The position numbers and the translations under genes are program-made. DNA of 43,220 nt from Clostridium sp. (GTDB taxonomy: Bacteria; Bacillota; Clostridia; Clostridiales; Clostridiaceae). Below the pieces are notes generated by a model that searched no databases, had not been told where the DNA came from, and worked only from the letters and a program-made list of their open reading frames with translations. Shown in pieces: positions 35,241 through 43,220 of the stretch (positions are counted from its first letter, which is position 1; each line of letters opens with the position of its first letter). The stretch spans positions 1 through 43,220 of the forward strand of contig JALEZF010000049.1 in NCBI GenBank assembly GCA_022773025.1. The letters run 5' to 3'.

Positions 35241-37382
35241 ATGAAAAATATATTTAAACTATATTTAAGAGACATGAGGAATATATTTTCAAATTATGCG
35301 GCACTTATAGTAGCAATTGCTCTTTGTATACTGCCGTCTTTGTATGCTTGGTTCAATATAGAGGCATCATGGGATCCTTATTCTCAAAATGCCACAAGCC
35401 AGATTAAGATAGGTGTTGTAAACAAAGACAAGGGAACTGACCTTAATGGAAAGTATATAAATATAGGAGATAAGGTCATTGAAGGATTAAAGGGCAATAA
35501 GCAGATGGGATGGCAGTTTGTAAGTGAGGAGGAAGCTTACAAAAATGTTGAGGAAGGCGATTATTATGCGACACTTACCATACCAGAAAACTTTTCTGAG
35601 AATTTAACTTCAATTTTAAGTGTAGACATAAAAAAGGGTGAGATTATATATACGGTAAATGAAAAAATAAACGCTATTGCACCAAAACTCACGGACAAAG
35701 GTGCGACAGGAGTACAGGAGAATGTGAGCAAAGCCTTAGTTGAAACTGTAAGTAATGCTATATTTAGTGTTGGAAATGAAGTTGGAATCACCTTAGAAGG
35801 ACAGCTTCCTAGAATAACTAATATTTATAACGCATTACTTCAAGTTCAAAGTCATTTTTCAGACATAAATGAAGTAGCAGATATGGCTGATGAGGGTGCT
35901 ACTAAAACTAAGGATTTAGTAGCAAAAATTCAAGGAGACATACCTCGTATAGAGGAAACAGTAAAAAATGCTAAGGAATTAACCTCGGAGCTTGAAAGTT
36001 TTCTAAAGACCTCAAAAGGTTCTATAAATAAATTTGCCCCAAGTCTAAAACAGGACATAAAGCTTGTTGGAGAAATTTCAAGGGACGTTGGAAAAACAAC
36101 TGAGGGTCTCATTAATGCAATCAGTGCAGGTTCTGATAAAATTCCTGTGATAATAGATAACCTTCTAGCTAAAGCAACCAGCTTAAGAGATATGAACAAA
36201 TCGTTGATTAGAGCATTAGAAGTTATAAACAAAATAAATCCAGCCAGTAATTTGACTGAAACCATAAACACTTTAAAGGGTTTAGAGGGAAAAATAGAAG
36301 TTATAATAACATCCTTAAATGAAGCGAAAAATAATGAAGATAAAATTGATACTACAAGATTAAATCAAATCACAGATATGTCAAATCAAATTGCATCTTC
36401 AGCTGAAGATTTATATGGAAGATTTGATGGGCAAATAATGCCATCTATAAATAATATACTAGATAAAGCTTATACTGTAGCAGATGATTCACTAAAGATA
36501 CTACAACAGGTAGAAGCCAAGATTCCAGATGTACAAGGAATTTTGACAACGGTATATGAAGGCGTAGATAAGGGAGAAGAAGGTATAAAGTTTATTAAAG
36601 GAAAGCTTCCAGAAGCTGAACAAACAATAAATGATATAGTTGATAAGATGAATAGGGTGGAGAATGGAAATGGCTTTACAGATATAATAAACATATTGAA
36701 GAGTGATGTAGAAAAGAGAAGTGATTTTCTTGCAAACCCAGTAGAGATAGTAGAAAATAAATTATTCCCTATAGCAAATTACGGTACAGGAATGACTCCG
36801 TTCTATACGGTATTATCTTTATGGGTAGGAATTCTTCTTTTGTCATCTATATTCACTGTAAATGCTTATGGAAATTACACAAGTACAGAAATTTATTTTG
36901 GAAAGCTACTACTTTTTATGACTATAGCAGTAATTCAGGCTTTAATAGTATCCCTGGGAGATTTGTATATATTAAAAATATATTGCGTTAATCCAGTGTT
37001 GTTTGTGTTGGGAAGTGTATTCACCAGCATAGTATTTACCTTTATAGTTTATTCTCTAGTTTCTGTTTTTGGAAATGTGGGAAAAGTAATAGCTATAATT
37101 TTATTGGTACTTCAAGTGGCCGGTTCTGGAGGGACCTTTCCAATTCAGCTTACACCGAGATTTTTCCAAATTATAAATCCATACCTGCCATTTACCTACT
37201 GCATATCCTTTGCTAGAGAAGCTATAGGAGGAGTGGTACCGCGGATAGTAAGCTTAGATATATGTGCATTTTTAGTATATATATCTATATCTCTAGTTAT
37301 TGCATTGCTATTAAAGGAACCAATAAACAAGATATCAAGAGGATTTATCGAGAGCTTCGAAAATAGCGGAGTAGGAGAATAA
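35241..37382 (+). CDS. YhgE/Pip-domain membrane protein (ABC-2 permease-like)
   Basis: This 713-aa protein has one N-terminal membrane segment (about residues 18-36, ending ALCILPSLYAWFNI), a long extracellular part of ~480 residues with helical, heptad-like stretches, and five to six membrane segments from about residue 525 with the SGGTFPIQLTPRFFQ landmark. This is the Pip/YhgE layout, related to ABC-2 export permeases and to type VII-associated proteins such as EsaA. The Lactococcus member is a phage receptor. AAAGGAGAG precedes the ATG. Substrate is unknown. Confidence 0.87.
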   Translation: MKNIFKLYLRDMRNIFSNYAALIVAIALCILPSLYAWFNIEASWDPYSQNATSQIKIGVVNKDKGTDLNGKYINIGDKVIEGLKGNKQMGWQFVSEEEAYKNVEEGDYYATLTIPENFSENLTSILSVDIKKGEIIYTVNEKINAIAPKLTDKGATGVQENVSKALVETVSNAIFSVGNEVGITLEGQLPRITNIYNALLQVQSHFSDINEVADMADEGATKTKDLVAKIQGDIPRIEETVKNAKELTSELESFLKTSKGSINKFAPSLKQDIKLVGEISRDVGKTTEGLINAISAGSDKIPVIIDNLLAKATSLRDMNKSLIRALEVINKINPASNLTETINTLKGLEGKIEVIITSLNEAKNNEDKIDTTRLNQITDMSNQIASSAEDLYGRFDGQIMPSINNILDKAYTVADDSLKILQQVEAKIPDVQGILTTVYEGVDKGEEGIKFIKGKLPEAEQTINDIVDKMNRVENGNGFTDIINILKSDVEKRSDFLANPVEIVENKLFPIANYGTGMTPFYTVLSLWVGILLLSSIFTVNAYGNYTSTEIYFGKLLLFMTIAVIQALIVSLGDLYILKIYCVNPVLFVLGSVFTSIVFTFIVYSLVSVFGNVGKVIAIILLVLQVAGSGGTFPIQLTPRFFQIINPYLPFTYCISFAREAIGGVVPRIVSLDICAFLVYISISLVIALLLKEPINKISRGFIESFENSGVGE

Positions 37383-37387
37383 GAATT

Positions 37388-37487
37388 AAAATAGAGCTAC
37401 TATAATGATAAATATCTACAATGGTACAGTTTTTTTATTTAAACTGATCTTAGGGTGAAATTTATCAAAATGTAGCTCTATTTTTTT
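37388..37487 (+). terminator. Compound terminator with two stems nested in a 71-nt loop
   Basis: The outer 13-bp stem is AAAATAGAGCTAC (37388-37400) / GTAGCTCTATTTT (37472-37484) with a T run after it. Inside lie TGATAAAT (37406-37413) / ATTTATCA (37460-37467) and CAGTTT (37427-37432) / AAACTG (37441-37446). It closes the YhgE/Pip gene. Confidence 0.68.
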
Positions 37488-37549
37488 ATAATCTTTAGAG
37501 AAGTTGCAGTTGACACTTGTTCCAATATATCATAATATTAAGTAAATAA

Positions 37550-37617
37550 ATTCGTATATGCTTAATGATATGGATTAAGCGTTTCTACTAGGAGCCGAAA
37601 ACTTCCTTGCTACGGAT
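37550..37617 (+). promoter_or_regulatory. Guanine riboswitch aptamer
   Basis: P1 is ATTCGTA (37550-37556) / TACGGAT (37611-37617). P2 is GCTTAAT / ATTAAGC with loop GATATGG, J2/3 is GTTTCTAC, and P3 is AGGA...TCCT. The discriminating base in J3/1 is C (TTGCTACG), which selects guanine or hypoxanthine over adenine. The downstream gene is xpt, as in Bacillus. Confidence 0.94.
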
Positions 37618-37655
37618 ATGTGATTAGTAATATTTATAGATATGACTATATTCAT

Positions 37656-37689
37656 ATTCCTAAGCCGTGAAGGTTTAGGAATTTTTTTT
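37656..37689 (+). terminator. Expression-platform terminator of the guanine riboswitch
   Basis: ATTCCTAAGCC (37656-37666), loop GTGAA, GGTTTAGGAAT (37672-37682) and a T run form the OFF-state terminator 23 nt before the xpt start. Confidence 0.9.
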
Positions 37690-37711
37690 AAAATTATAGG
37701 GAGATAACAAA

Positions 37712-38284
37712 ATGGAATTACTTAAAGAGAAGATAAGGACAGAGGGCAAAATTAGAGAAGGCAATATTTTAAAGGTGGACAACTTCTTAAACCATCAAAT
37801 GGATATAAAACTTTTAAATGAAATAGGAAAAGAATTTAGGAAAAGGTTTGAGGGAGAGAAAATAGACAAGATACTTACAATAGAAGCTTCGGGTATAGGA
37901 GTTGCAGCTATAGTATCTCAATATTTTAATTATGTACCAGTGGTTTTTGCAAAAAAATCAGCAAGCCTAAATTTAGATAAGGAAGTTTATGAAACCAAGG
38001 TTCAATCCTATACCAAAAACAAGGTTTTCAATGTAAGAGTGGGAAAAGATTTTTTAAATAAAGGTGAAAAGATACTAGTAATAGATGACTTTTTAGCTAA
38101 CGGTTGTGCAGCAAAAGGACTCTTAGATTTAATACATCAAGCGGAAGCTGAAGCTATAGGAATTGGAATCGTAATAGAAAAGGGATTCCAAGATGGAAGA
38201 AGTGTTCTTGAAAGAGAGGGCGTGAGAGTAGAATCTCTAGCAATCCTTGATAGAATGGAAAATGGCCAAGTCTTTTTCAAATAA
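37712..38284 (+). CDS. xpt: Xanthine phosphoribosyltransferase
   Basis: This 190-aa protein matches Xpt: [10 protein letters not shown] near residue 22, IEASGIGVA (58-66), and the PRPP-binding loop [12 protein letters not shown] (121-132). It joins xanthine to PRPP to form XMP in purine salvage. A guanine riboswitch with a terminator stands just before it, so expression should fall when guanine is plentiful. GGGAG lies 7 nt before the ATG. It is followed by its own terminator and no pbuX gene. Confidence 0.95.
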   Translation: MELLKEKIRTEGKIREGNILKVDNFLNHQMDIKLLNEIGKEFRKRFEGEKIDKILTIEASGIGVAAIVSQYFNYVPVVFAKKSASLNLDKEVYETKVQSYTKNKVFNVRVGKDFLNKGEKILVIDDFLANGCAAKGLLDLIHQAEAEAIGIGIVIEKGFQDGRSVLEREGVRVESLAILDRMENGQVFFK

Positions 38285-38288
38285 TATA

Positions 38289-38336
38289 GTCCACAGTGTG
38301 AATGAGTTATTATGCACACTGTGGACACTTTTTTTA
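38289..38336 (+). terminator. Terminator of xpt
   Basis: A perfect 12-bp stem, GTCCACAGTGTG (38289-38300) / CACACTGTGGAC (38315-38326), is followed by ACTTTTTTT. It lies between convergent xpt and recQ. Confidence 0.92.
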
Positions 38337-38363
38337 TAAAAGAAAGCAATATATTAAAATTAT

Positions 38364-40523
38364 CTAAAGCTGATGTTTACATATGACAGCTTTTATCGTC
38401 ATGTATCCTATATCTTTAGGCAGAGCATCTTTTAATGGTTTTAACTTTGAAGCACCTAGTTCCTCTATGGCTGCTAATATTATAGATTCACTGTCCTTAG
38501 GGATAAAGTCATCTAAATTAACTTCCTCTCCTTCTAATGCACAATGAATTATATGCTCTTGAACTGTTGTTATAGACAGATTTCTCATGTCGCTGATTTC
38601 TTCTAATGAATGACCTTCATTATATAAGTTTAAAGTGGTTATGTGGCTTTTTTCTTTTATAGGTTCAGAAGAATCTTTAATTGAAGAAGGAACATTTTCA
38701 TCACTGGAAGAAGCTTTGCTTACAGCTATTTCTGATAGATTATTAGCTTCTATGTATTCGCTGATAGCAGCTAGAAATTTTTCACCGTACTTTTCAAACT
38801 TTCCAAGACCTACACCTTTTACTTCTAAGAAATCCTCTTTTGTTCCAGGAAGTCTGTCACTCATCTCTTTTAGGGTGGTGTCGTGGAAGATTATATAAGG
38901 AGGAACCTGAAGCTCCTCGGCTAAAGTTTTGCGGAGTTCTTTAAGCTTAGCGAATAGATCTTTGTGTAATCCCTTTGAGTCATTTGTTGTTTTCTTTATC
39001 TGCTTTCTAAAAGATAAAAATACACTCTCTTTATTTTTTATAGCATTTACAGCTTTAGGAGTTAAAATCACCCTTGGAAACTCCTCGTCAGTAGCAGCTA
39101 AAAAGTTTTCTGCTATGAGTTTATTTATGACTTCTTCTATAAATTTTCTATCATATTTGCTCATAAGGCCGTGGGTGGAGAGTTTGTCAAAGCCTAGTGA
39201 GATCATACGTTGATTTTGAGAGCCCTTTAGTACATCTATAACAACCGTTATGCCAAATCTCTCTTTTATCCTATATATAGTGGAGAATATCATCATGGCT
39301 TCCTTGGTCACATCTTTAAGTTCATTATCCTCATTGCAGTTACTACAGTTGTTGCAGTCATCTTGGAATTCCTCGCCAAAATAATTCAAGATATAAGACC
39401 TCAAGCATTTTGAAGTATAGCAGTAATCAACCATGGCTCTGAGATTATTGTACTCCTGCATCTTTATGTTAGGGGGAAGGGGAGAGTTATCTATGAAGAA
39501 CTTTTGAGTTTGAATATCTCCTGATGAAAATAACAGTATACACTCACTACTTTCTCCATCTCTTCCAGCACGTCCAGCCTCTTGATAGTAAGCCTCTAAA
39601 TTTTTAGGCATATTGTTATGGATTACGTATCGAACATTTGATTTGTCTATTCCCATACCAAAGGCATTGGTAGCAACTATGATATTTATATCATCAAACA
39701 TAAAAGCATCTTGCATCTCTTTACGCTTTTCTTCAGAAAGTCCACCGTGATATAAGCCAGCCTTAAAGCCTTTTTTCAAAAGTACAGAATAAAGATGTTC
39801 TGTATTTTTTCTTGTGGCAGCATATATTATACCTGTTTCTTCGCTGTGAGCGTTGACGTAATCAAGGATGAAACGCTCCTTATTTTCTCCTCTAAATACC
39901 TTAAAATTAAGATTTTCTCTGTTGAAACCTGTGCAGTATAAATTGGAATCCCTAAGATTCAAGAGAGTTATTATATCATTCTTAACTACTTCTGTAGCTG
40001 TAGCTGTACAAGCAAGCACTACAGGATTGCTAGGTAAGAGAGATATAAAGGAGGCTATACCCCTGTAGCTTGGTCTAAAATCGTGACCCCATTGAGAAAC
40101 GCAGTGGGCTTCGTCGATAGCCACAAAGGAAACATCTATATTATTTTTGCCTAGAAAAAACTTTAAAGCTTCAAGTCTTTCCGGAGCGATGTAGAGAAGC
40201 TTATATTTATTATTTTTTAAATCCATCTCACGTTGCTGGATTTCTGAAGAACTCAAAGTGCTATTTATGTAAGTTGAGTTTATTCCCATAGAATTCAATG
40301 TGTCCACTTGATCTTTCATAAGAGAGATTAGTGGGGAAATGACTATGGTAAGCCCTTGAAAAATAAGGGCTGGTATTTGATAAATGATGGATTTACCTCC
40401 ACCTGTAGGCATTAGAACAAAGGTGTCATGACCCTTTAATATATCATCTATAGCTTCAGCCTGACCAGGCCTAAAACTGGTATAGCCAAAGTATTCTTTT
40501 AAATATTGAAGTGCTTTTTCCAT
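38364..40523 (-). CDS. recQ: ATP-dependent DNA helicase RecQ
   Basis: This 719-aa protein has helicase motifs: Walker A MPTGGGKS (38-45), DEAHCVSQWGHDFRPSY (DEAH at 137-140), and an arginine-finger motif QEAGRAGRDGESS. A four-cysteine zinc site (CLRSYILNYFG...CNNCSNC) and an RQC winged helix follow, then an HRDC domain at about 520-600, and a final HTH region (about 630-719) like that at the C-terminus of Bacillus RecQ/RecS types. It unwinds DNA at forks and during recombination. Ribosome site AGAGGT precedes the ATG. Confidence 0.94.
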   Translation of the reverse strand: MEKALQYLKEYFGYTSFRPGQAEAIDDILKGHDTFVLMPTGGGKSIIYQIPALIFQGLTIVISPLISLMKDQVDTLNSMGINSTYINSTLSSSEIQQREMDLKNNKYKLLYIAPERLEALKFFLGKNNIDVSFVAIDEAHCVSQWGHDFRPSYRGIASFISLLPSNPVVLACTATATEVVKNDIITLLNLRDSNLYCTGFNRENLNFKVFRGENKERFILDYVNAHSEETGIIYAATRKNTEHLYSVLLKKGFKAGLYHGGLSEEKRKEMQDAFMFDDINIIVATNAFGMGIDKSNVRYVIHNNMPKNLEAYYQEAGRAGRDGESSECILLFSSGDIQTQKFFIDNSPLPPNIKMQEYNNLRAMVDYCYTSKCLRSYILNYFGEEFQDDCNNCSNCNEDNELKDVTKEAMMIFSTIYRIKERFGITVVIDVLKGSQNQRMISLGFDKLSTHGLMSKYDRKFIEEVINKLIAENFLAATDEEFPRVILTPKAVNAIKNKESVFLSFRKQIKKTTNDSKGLHKDLFAKLKELRKTLAEELQVPPYIIFHDTTLKEMSDRLPGTKEDFLEVKGVGLGKFEKYGEKFLAAISEYIEANNLSEIAVSKASSSDENVPSSIKDSSEPIKEKSHITTLNLYNEGHSLEEISDMRNLSITTVQEHIIHCALEGEEVNLDDFIPKDSESIILAAIEELGASKLKPLKDALPKDIGYMTIKAVICKHQL

Positions 40524-40598
40524 TAATGATTTACCTCTTTTATATGTTTATATTGTAGAAATCTTAAATTGAGTCTATTAGGATTATTGACAGTATAA

Positions 40599-40634
40599 AA
40601 GAAAATATACAAATGTACATTCGCATATTTTCTT
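40599..40634 (-). terminator. Terminator of the GNAT gene
   Basis: A perfect 10-bp AT-rich stem AAGAAAATAT (40599-40608) / ATATTTTCTT (40625-40634); on the minus strand it is followed by TTATA. Confidence 0.6.
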
Positions 40635-40640
40635 AAAAAC

Positions 40641-41156
40641 CTAATCTATAACTATCCAGTAGCGTTTGAAGATTTTATCGCCGTTTTTAAGTTCATTTTC
40701 TAATATACCACCATTTTTAAGTATTGTATGTGATGAACCTATATTTTCTCTAAGGCATGTAATTAGAACTTTCTTAAGACGGAGTGTTTTGGCTAGTGGT
40801 AGTGCAAGGTGAAGCATTTTAGAAGCATAGCCTTTCCTGCGTTCAGAAGGCCTAATTCCATAACCGATATGACCGCCAAATTTTAATAAATTATCGTTTA
40901 AACTATGACGTATATTTATAGCACCCAAAATTCTTTTGGTGTCATCAACTAGAAAATAAGTATCTGCAGGAACAAGTCCGGAAGGACAGGTATCTATAGA
41001 TTCAAAGTTTTTTAATGAAATCATATATTCAGGATAGGTGAGGTCTTCCATATTACAAGAAGCTGGTATTATTTTTTCCTTAGCATCATTCCATTCCTTT
41101 ATATAATCATAAAACTCTTTTTCCATATCATATGTTAGTTTTGTAAGCTTCAGCAT
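40641..41156 (-). CDS. GNAT-family N-acetyltransferase
   Basis: This 171-aa protein has the GNAT acetyl-CoA site GYGIRPSERRKGYASKML (motif A, R/QxxGxG/A type) and the later CLRENIGSSHTILKNGG (motif B). The acceptor cannot be told; the N-terminal half with PASCNMEDL resembles small-molecule acetyltransferases. It begins 12 nt after the 2-hydroxyacid dehydrogenase-like gene, and its AGGAGG overlaps that gene's last codons, so the two form an operon. They could act in the same pathway. Confidence 0.85.
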   Translation of the reverse strand: MLKLTKLTYDMEKEFYDYIKEWNDAKEKIIPASCNMEDLTYPEYMISLKNFESIDTCPSGLVPADTYFLVDDTKRILGAINIRHSLNDNLLKFGGHIGYGIRPSERRKGYASKMLHLALPLAKTLRLKKVLITCLRENIGSSHTILKNGGILENELKNGDKIFKRYWIVID

Positions 41157-41168
41157 TAAAAAGTCCTC

Positions 41169-42065
41169 CTATATAGTTTGATTAAGGTAATTTTTGATAT
41201 TCTCCAAAACCTTTTGAGATAATCTTTCTGTACATTGATAAGATGAACCAGATACCTTATGGACAGTTATTACATTTTCAAGCTTTTTTAGCTCTTCGCA
41301 GTTCATAATGCCGGCACCATCACATAAATAATAATTACTATCATCACTTAACCAGTTTTTTATAGCATCAATTGAGAATGTAGCACCTAGAGTTGTATTT
41401 ACTAAAATTTTTCCGTTTCCAAATGCTTTAAATTCATCCTCATAAAGAAGAATAGTATTTTTATTTAAATTTGTAGACACTATGTTTACTGTCTTTAAAA
41501 GGTCATGAAGAGGAAGGTACTTCATGTCCTCGGCTTCGGCATGAGGTTTTCTAGTCCTACTATAATAATATATATCTGCACCAAAGGCCTGAAGAGCTTT
41601 TGCTACCATATATCCTGTAGTTCCAAGACCGATTATTCCTACCTTTTCATTTGTAAGCTCACTAGGTCTTGCTTTCCACTGAACTTTACCAAAACCATGC
41701 ATAAGCCTTAGAAGTTCACTAATTGTATAGGCGACAACTCCTTCATCACCATAATCCCTAATACCAAGAACAGTTATGCCTTTTTCCCTAGCAGACAATA
41801 TATCTACATTGGCGCTTTTTTCATCATAAAGGCTACAGCACATTCCTATATACTTAATGCTTGGACAGTTCTCTATTACTTCCTTATCTATAATTGTAGT
41901 GTAAGACACTAAAATACAATCTGCATCTTCTATACGACTTATTATTTCTAAATTATCTTTAGGTATATCATAATATAATTTTACGTCATTAGAGTAATTT
42001 TTAAGCTGATTTTCGCCCCATTTATTTAAACCTATATCATCTATAGCAACTATTTTTTTAAACAT
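41169..42065 (-). CDS. D-2-hydroxyacid dehydrogenase-like protein with altered active site
   Basis: This 298-aa protein has an N-terminal substrate-binding domain and an NAD domain with GLGTTG (146-151) and a YSRTRKP stretch after strand 2. The usual catalytic arginine (in NxARG) is replaced: NTTLG at 223-227 has L226. The usual catalytic glutamate region reads LCDGAGI at 247-253. A histidine (H269) is kept. It may act on an unusual acid or no longer reduce substrates. GGGGG lies 6-10 nt before the ATG. It leads an operon with the acetyltransferase. Confidence 0.75.
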   Translation of the reverse strand: MFKKIVAIDDIGLNKWGENQLKNYSNDVKLYYDIPKDNLEIISRIEDADCILVSYTTIIDKEVIENCPSIKYIGMCCSLYDEKSANVDILSAREKGITVLGIRDYGDEGVVAYTISELLRLMHGFGKVQWKARPSELTNEKVGIIGLGTTGYMVAKALQAFGADIYYYSRTRKPHAEAEDMKYLPLHDLLKTVNIVSTNLNKNTILLYEDEFKAFGNGKILVNTTLGATFSIDAIKNWLSDDSNYYLCDGAGIMNCEELKKLENVITVHKVSGSSYQCTERLSQKVLENIKNYLNQTI

Positions 42066-42178
42066 TGATATTCCCCCTTTGAAATCTATAGGATTATATA
42101 AAATTATAATACTAAACCTATATTATTTATAGTAGAATTGGATATATAAGCGATTTTTAATTTAGGGGGATGTTGTAT

Positions 42179-42592
42179 ATGAAAATAGCTGCTTTCATGG
42201 GAAGTCCTAGAAAGAACAAAAATACAGATGTTATGTTGGATGCTTTTTTAAAGGGAGTTAGAGAAAATTCTAATGAAGATATAGAAAATATATTTCTTCA
42301 AAGGTACAAGATATCAAATTGTTTAGCTTGCGATAGCTGCAACAATACTCATAAGTGTGTTGTAAATGATGATATGCAGAATATTTATCCTGTTTTTGAG
42401 GAGGCAGACATTGTAGTTTTTGCAACGCCTATATATTGGTGGAGCATGAGTGCTCAGATGAAGTCTTTTATAGACAGGCTATATGCTGTTGGAAGTGCAG
42501 GGATGAAGGGAAAGAAAGCTTATGTACTTATGACATATGGTGGAGAACTTCCAAACTCAGGACCAGAACTTGTACAGAAAACTTTTGAATAG
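42179..42592 (+). pseudogene. NADPH-dependent FMN reductase, 3' end cut off
   Basis: The frame begins KIAAFMGSPRKNKNTDVML (FMN phosphate loop), then the cysteine cluster NCLACDSCNNTHKC, ATPIYWWSMSAQMKSFIDR and GGELPNSGPE, and stops at residue 138. Family members are about 170-200 aa, so the last helix and strand are lost. ATG 42179 has GGGGGA 8 nt upstream. The break lies within ~80 nt of an integrase gene, so insertion of a mobile element is the likely cause. The flavin site remains, so a folded product is not ruled out. Confidence 0.7.
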
Positions 42593-42630
42593 GCATATAA
42601 AGCTTTATATATAAGTGTTTACTGCAAAAT

Positions 42631-42652
42631 CGTCAAAAATTCGTCAAAAATT
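42631..42652. repeat. Two tandem 11-bp repeats beside the integrase gene
   Basis: CGTCAAAAATT occurs twice end to end (42631-42641 and 42642-42652), 15 nt from the end of the integrase gene. Repeats of this kind near int genes can bind the arm domain of the integrase. Confidence 0.55.
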
Positions 42653-42666
42653 AGTAGCAAAAAAAA

Positions 42667-43218
42667 TTAGAAGTTTTGGAGCAACTCAAATGCATTATTT
42701 AACATTTCATCTGTAACATGCGAATAAGTCTTTATTGTTTGTTCTACATCATGCCCTAAGATTTTAGCAGCTGTTTTAAAATCTATCCCATTAGAAATTA
42801 GCTTTGTTGCATAAGTGTGACGTAATTCATGAACTGTTATTTGGAAACCTAATTTTGAGTAATTTTTTTTCAAATCTCCAGAGATAGCACTTGTGTTTTT
42901 ATAACTAAATATCCTGCCATCTAAATTTCGTACATTATAATTCTTTAAAGCACTGTATACATCACGAGACATGGGTACGATGCGATTTGAATTTTTACTT
43001 TTAGTAGCACCAGAACCATATTTATTTTTATTTATAAGCTTCCATTGTTTATTTATAGATATTGTTTTACTCTGAAAATCAATGTCGTCCCAAGTTAGCC
43101 CTATGGCTTCTCCAATTCTTAAACCACACTCTAGCAAAAGTAAACTTATAATATAATAGTTTATATTTTTAGTCTTTAGTTTTCCCAATAATTCTGATGA
43201 CTCTTTAGAAGTTAATGC
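42667..43218 (-). CDS. int: Tyrosine recombinase/integrase, C-terminal part
   Basis: The frame is open to the window edge, so the N-terminal part is missing. The catalytic domain of a tyrosine recombinase is clear: LRIGEAIGLTWDDID (first Arg), HELRHTYATKL (H-x-x-R), LGHDVEQTIKTYSHV (His and the nucleophile Tyr). It would cut and rejoin DNA at the ends of an integrated phage or conjugative element that extends to the right of the window. The gene ends 75 nt from the truncated FMN reductase. Confidence 0.9.
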   Translation of the reverse strand, partial: ALTSKESSELLGKLKTKNINYYIISLLLLECGLRIGEAIGLTWDDIDFQSKTISINKQWKLINKNKYGSGATKSKNSNRIVPMSRDVYSALKNYNVRNLDGRIFSYKNTSAISGDLKKNYSKLGFQITVHELRHTYATKLISNGIDFKTAAKILGHDVEQTIKTYSHVTDEMLNNAFELLQNF

Positions 43219-43220
43219 TC

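Noticed and set aside
37421-37450. IS150-like ends inside the YhgE/Pip terminator loop (AAACTGATC and GTACAGTT)
   Set aside because: The two ends face the wrong way for an insertion and there is no target duplication; the likeness is short.
42631-42652. Tandem repeats as a CRISPR array
   Set aside because: Only two 11-bp copies, with no spacers and no cas genes; integrase arm sites fit better.

Overview
The window looks like chromosome of a low-GC, anaerobic Clostridium-type Firmicute. The DNA is AT-rich, Shine-Dalgarno sites are strong (AGGAGG/GGGGG), and ATG, GTG and TTG starts are all used. Gene content fits: anaerobic (cobalt-early) corrin synthesis, a selenium-metabolism cluster, BceAB-type and YhgE/Pip-type membrane proteins, a GlpP-controlled glycerol operon and two riboswitches. 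Species cannot be fixed from sequence alone.

Layout. 1-490: 3' end of a regulator with a GGDEF-like fold and an HTH domain. 569-3460: bceAB-type peptide-antibiotic ABC transporter behind a BceR-like box, with no histidine kinase or response regulator in the window. 3495-6350: tldD-tldE peptidase pair, preceded by a hairpin that covers the tldD ribosome site and followed by a nested hairpin. 6375-7085: decayed ABC exporter. 7116-9250: flavin reductase and BrnQ, divergent. 9315-10295: stand-alone NAD(P)HX epimerase and a 73-aa coiled protein with a second hairpin over its ribosome site. 10391-11862: three fused relics (amino-acid ABC permease, M20 amidohydrolase, solute-binding protein). 12002-13996: a candidate permuted cysteine amidase and a polysaccharide deacetylase, convergent on one terminator. 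14131-17219 (minus): glpP-glpK-glpF with a terminator between glpP and glpK. 17284-20414: selenium-type cluster of class V aminotransferase, YedE, a TusA-like protein and a DUF3343 protein; a 54-bp IS3/IS150-like relic lies in the loop of the aminotransferase terminator. 20590-33165: promoter, cobalamin riboswitch and an 11-gene operon (btuF-btuC-btuD-cbiG(C)/J-cbiD-cbiET-cbiA-cbiB-cobD-apgM-like-cbiC). 33377-37487: AbgT transporter and YhgE/Pip protein. 37550-38336: guanine riboswitch and xpt. 38364-42065 (minus): recQ, a GNAT acetyltransferase and a divergent 2-hydroxyacid dehydrogenase. 42179-43220: an FMN reductase cut short beside a tyrosine integrase, which is the probable edge of an integrated element.

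How the genes work together. The cobalamin operon joins corrinoid uptake to middle and late steps of corrin synthesis under one B12-sensing leader. It lacks cbiK/X, cbiL, cbiF, cbiH, the N-terminal CbiG domains, cbiP and cobU/S/T, so these must lie elsewhere or the pathway is partial. The glp operon is self-contained: activator, kinase and facilitator. The selenium-type genes would move Se/S from an uptake protein and a desulfurase-like enzyme through small carrier proteins.

Most notable: (i) two hairpins (before tldD and before the 73-aa gene) whose 3' arm hides the ribosome site while a TATAAT sits in the loop, resembling the phage T4 gene e arrangement; (ii) the IS relic with a 3-bp CAG duplication inside a terminator; (iii) a BtuD-type ATPase with a ~125-residue unassigned C-terminal domain; (iv) an ApgM-like phosphatase candidate inside a cobalamin operon; (v) the integrase-truncated reductase. 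I found no CRISPR array, rRNA or tRNA. No system here is convincingly new; the best leads are listed as findings.
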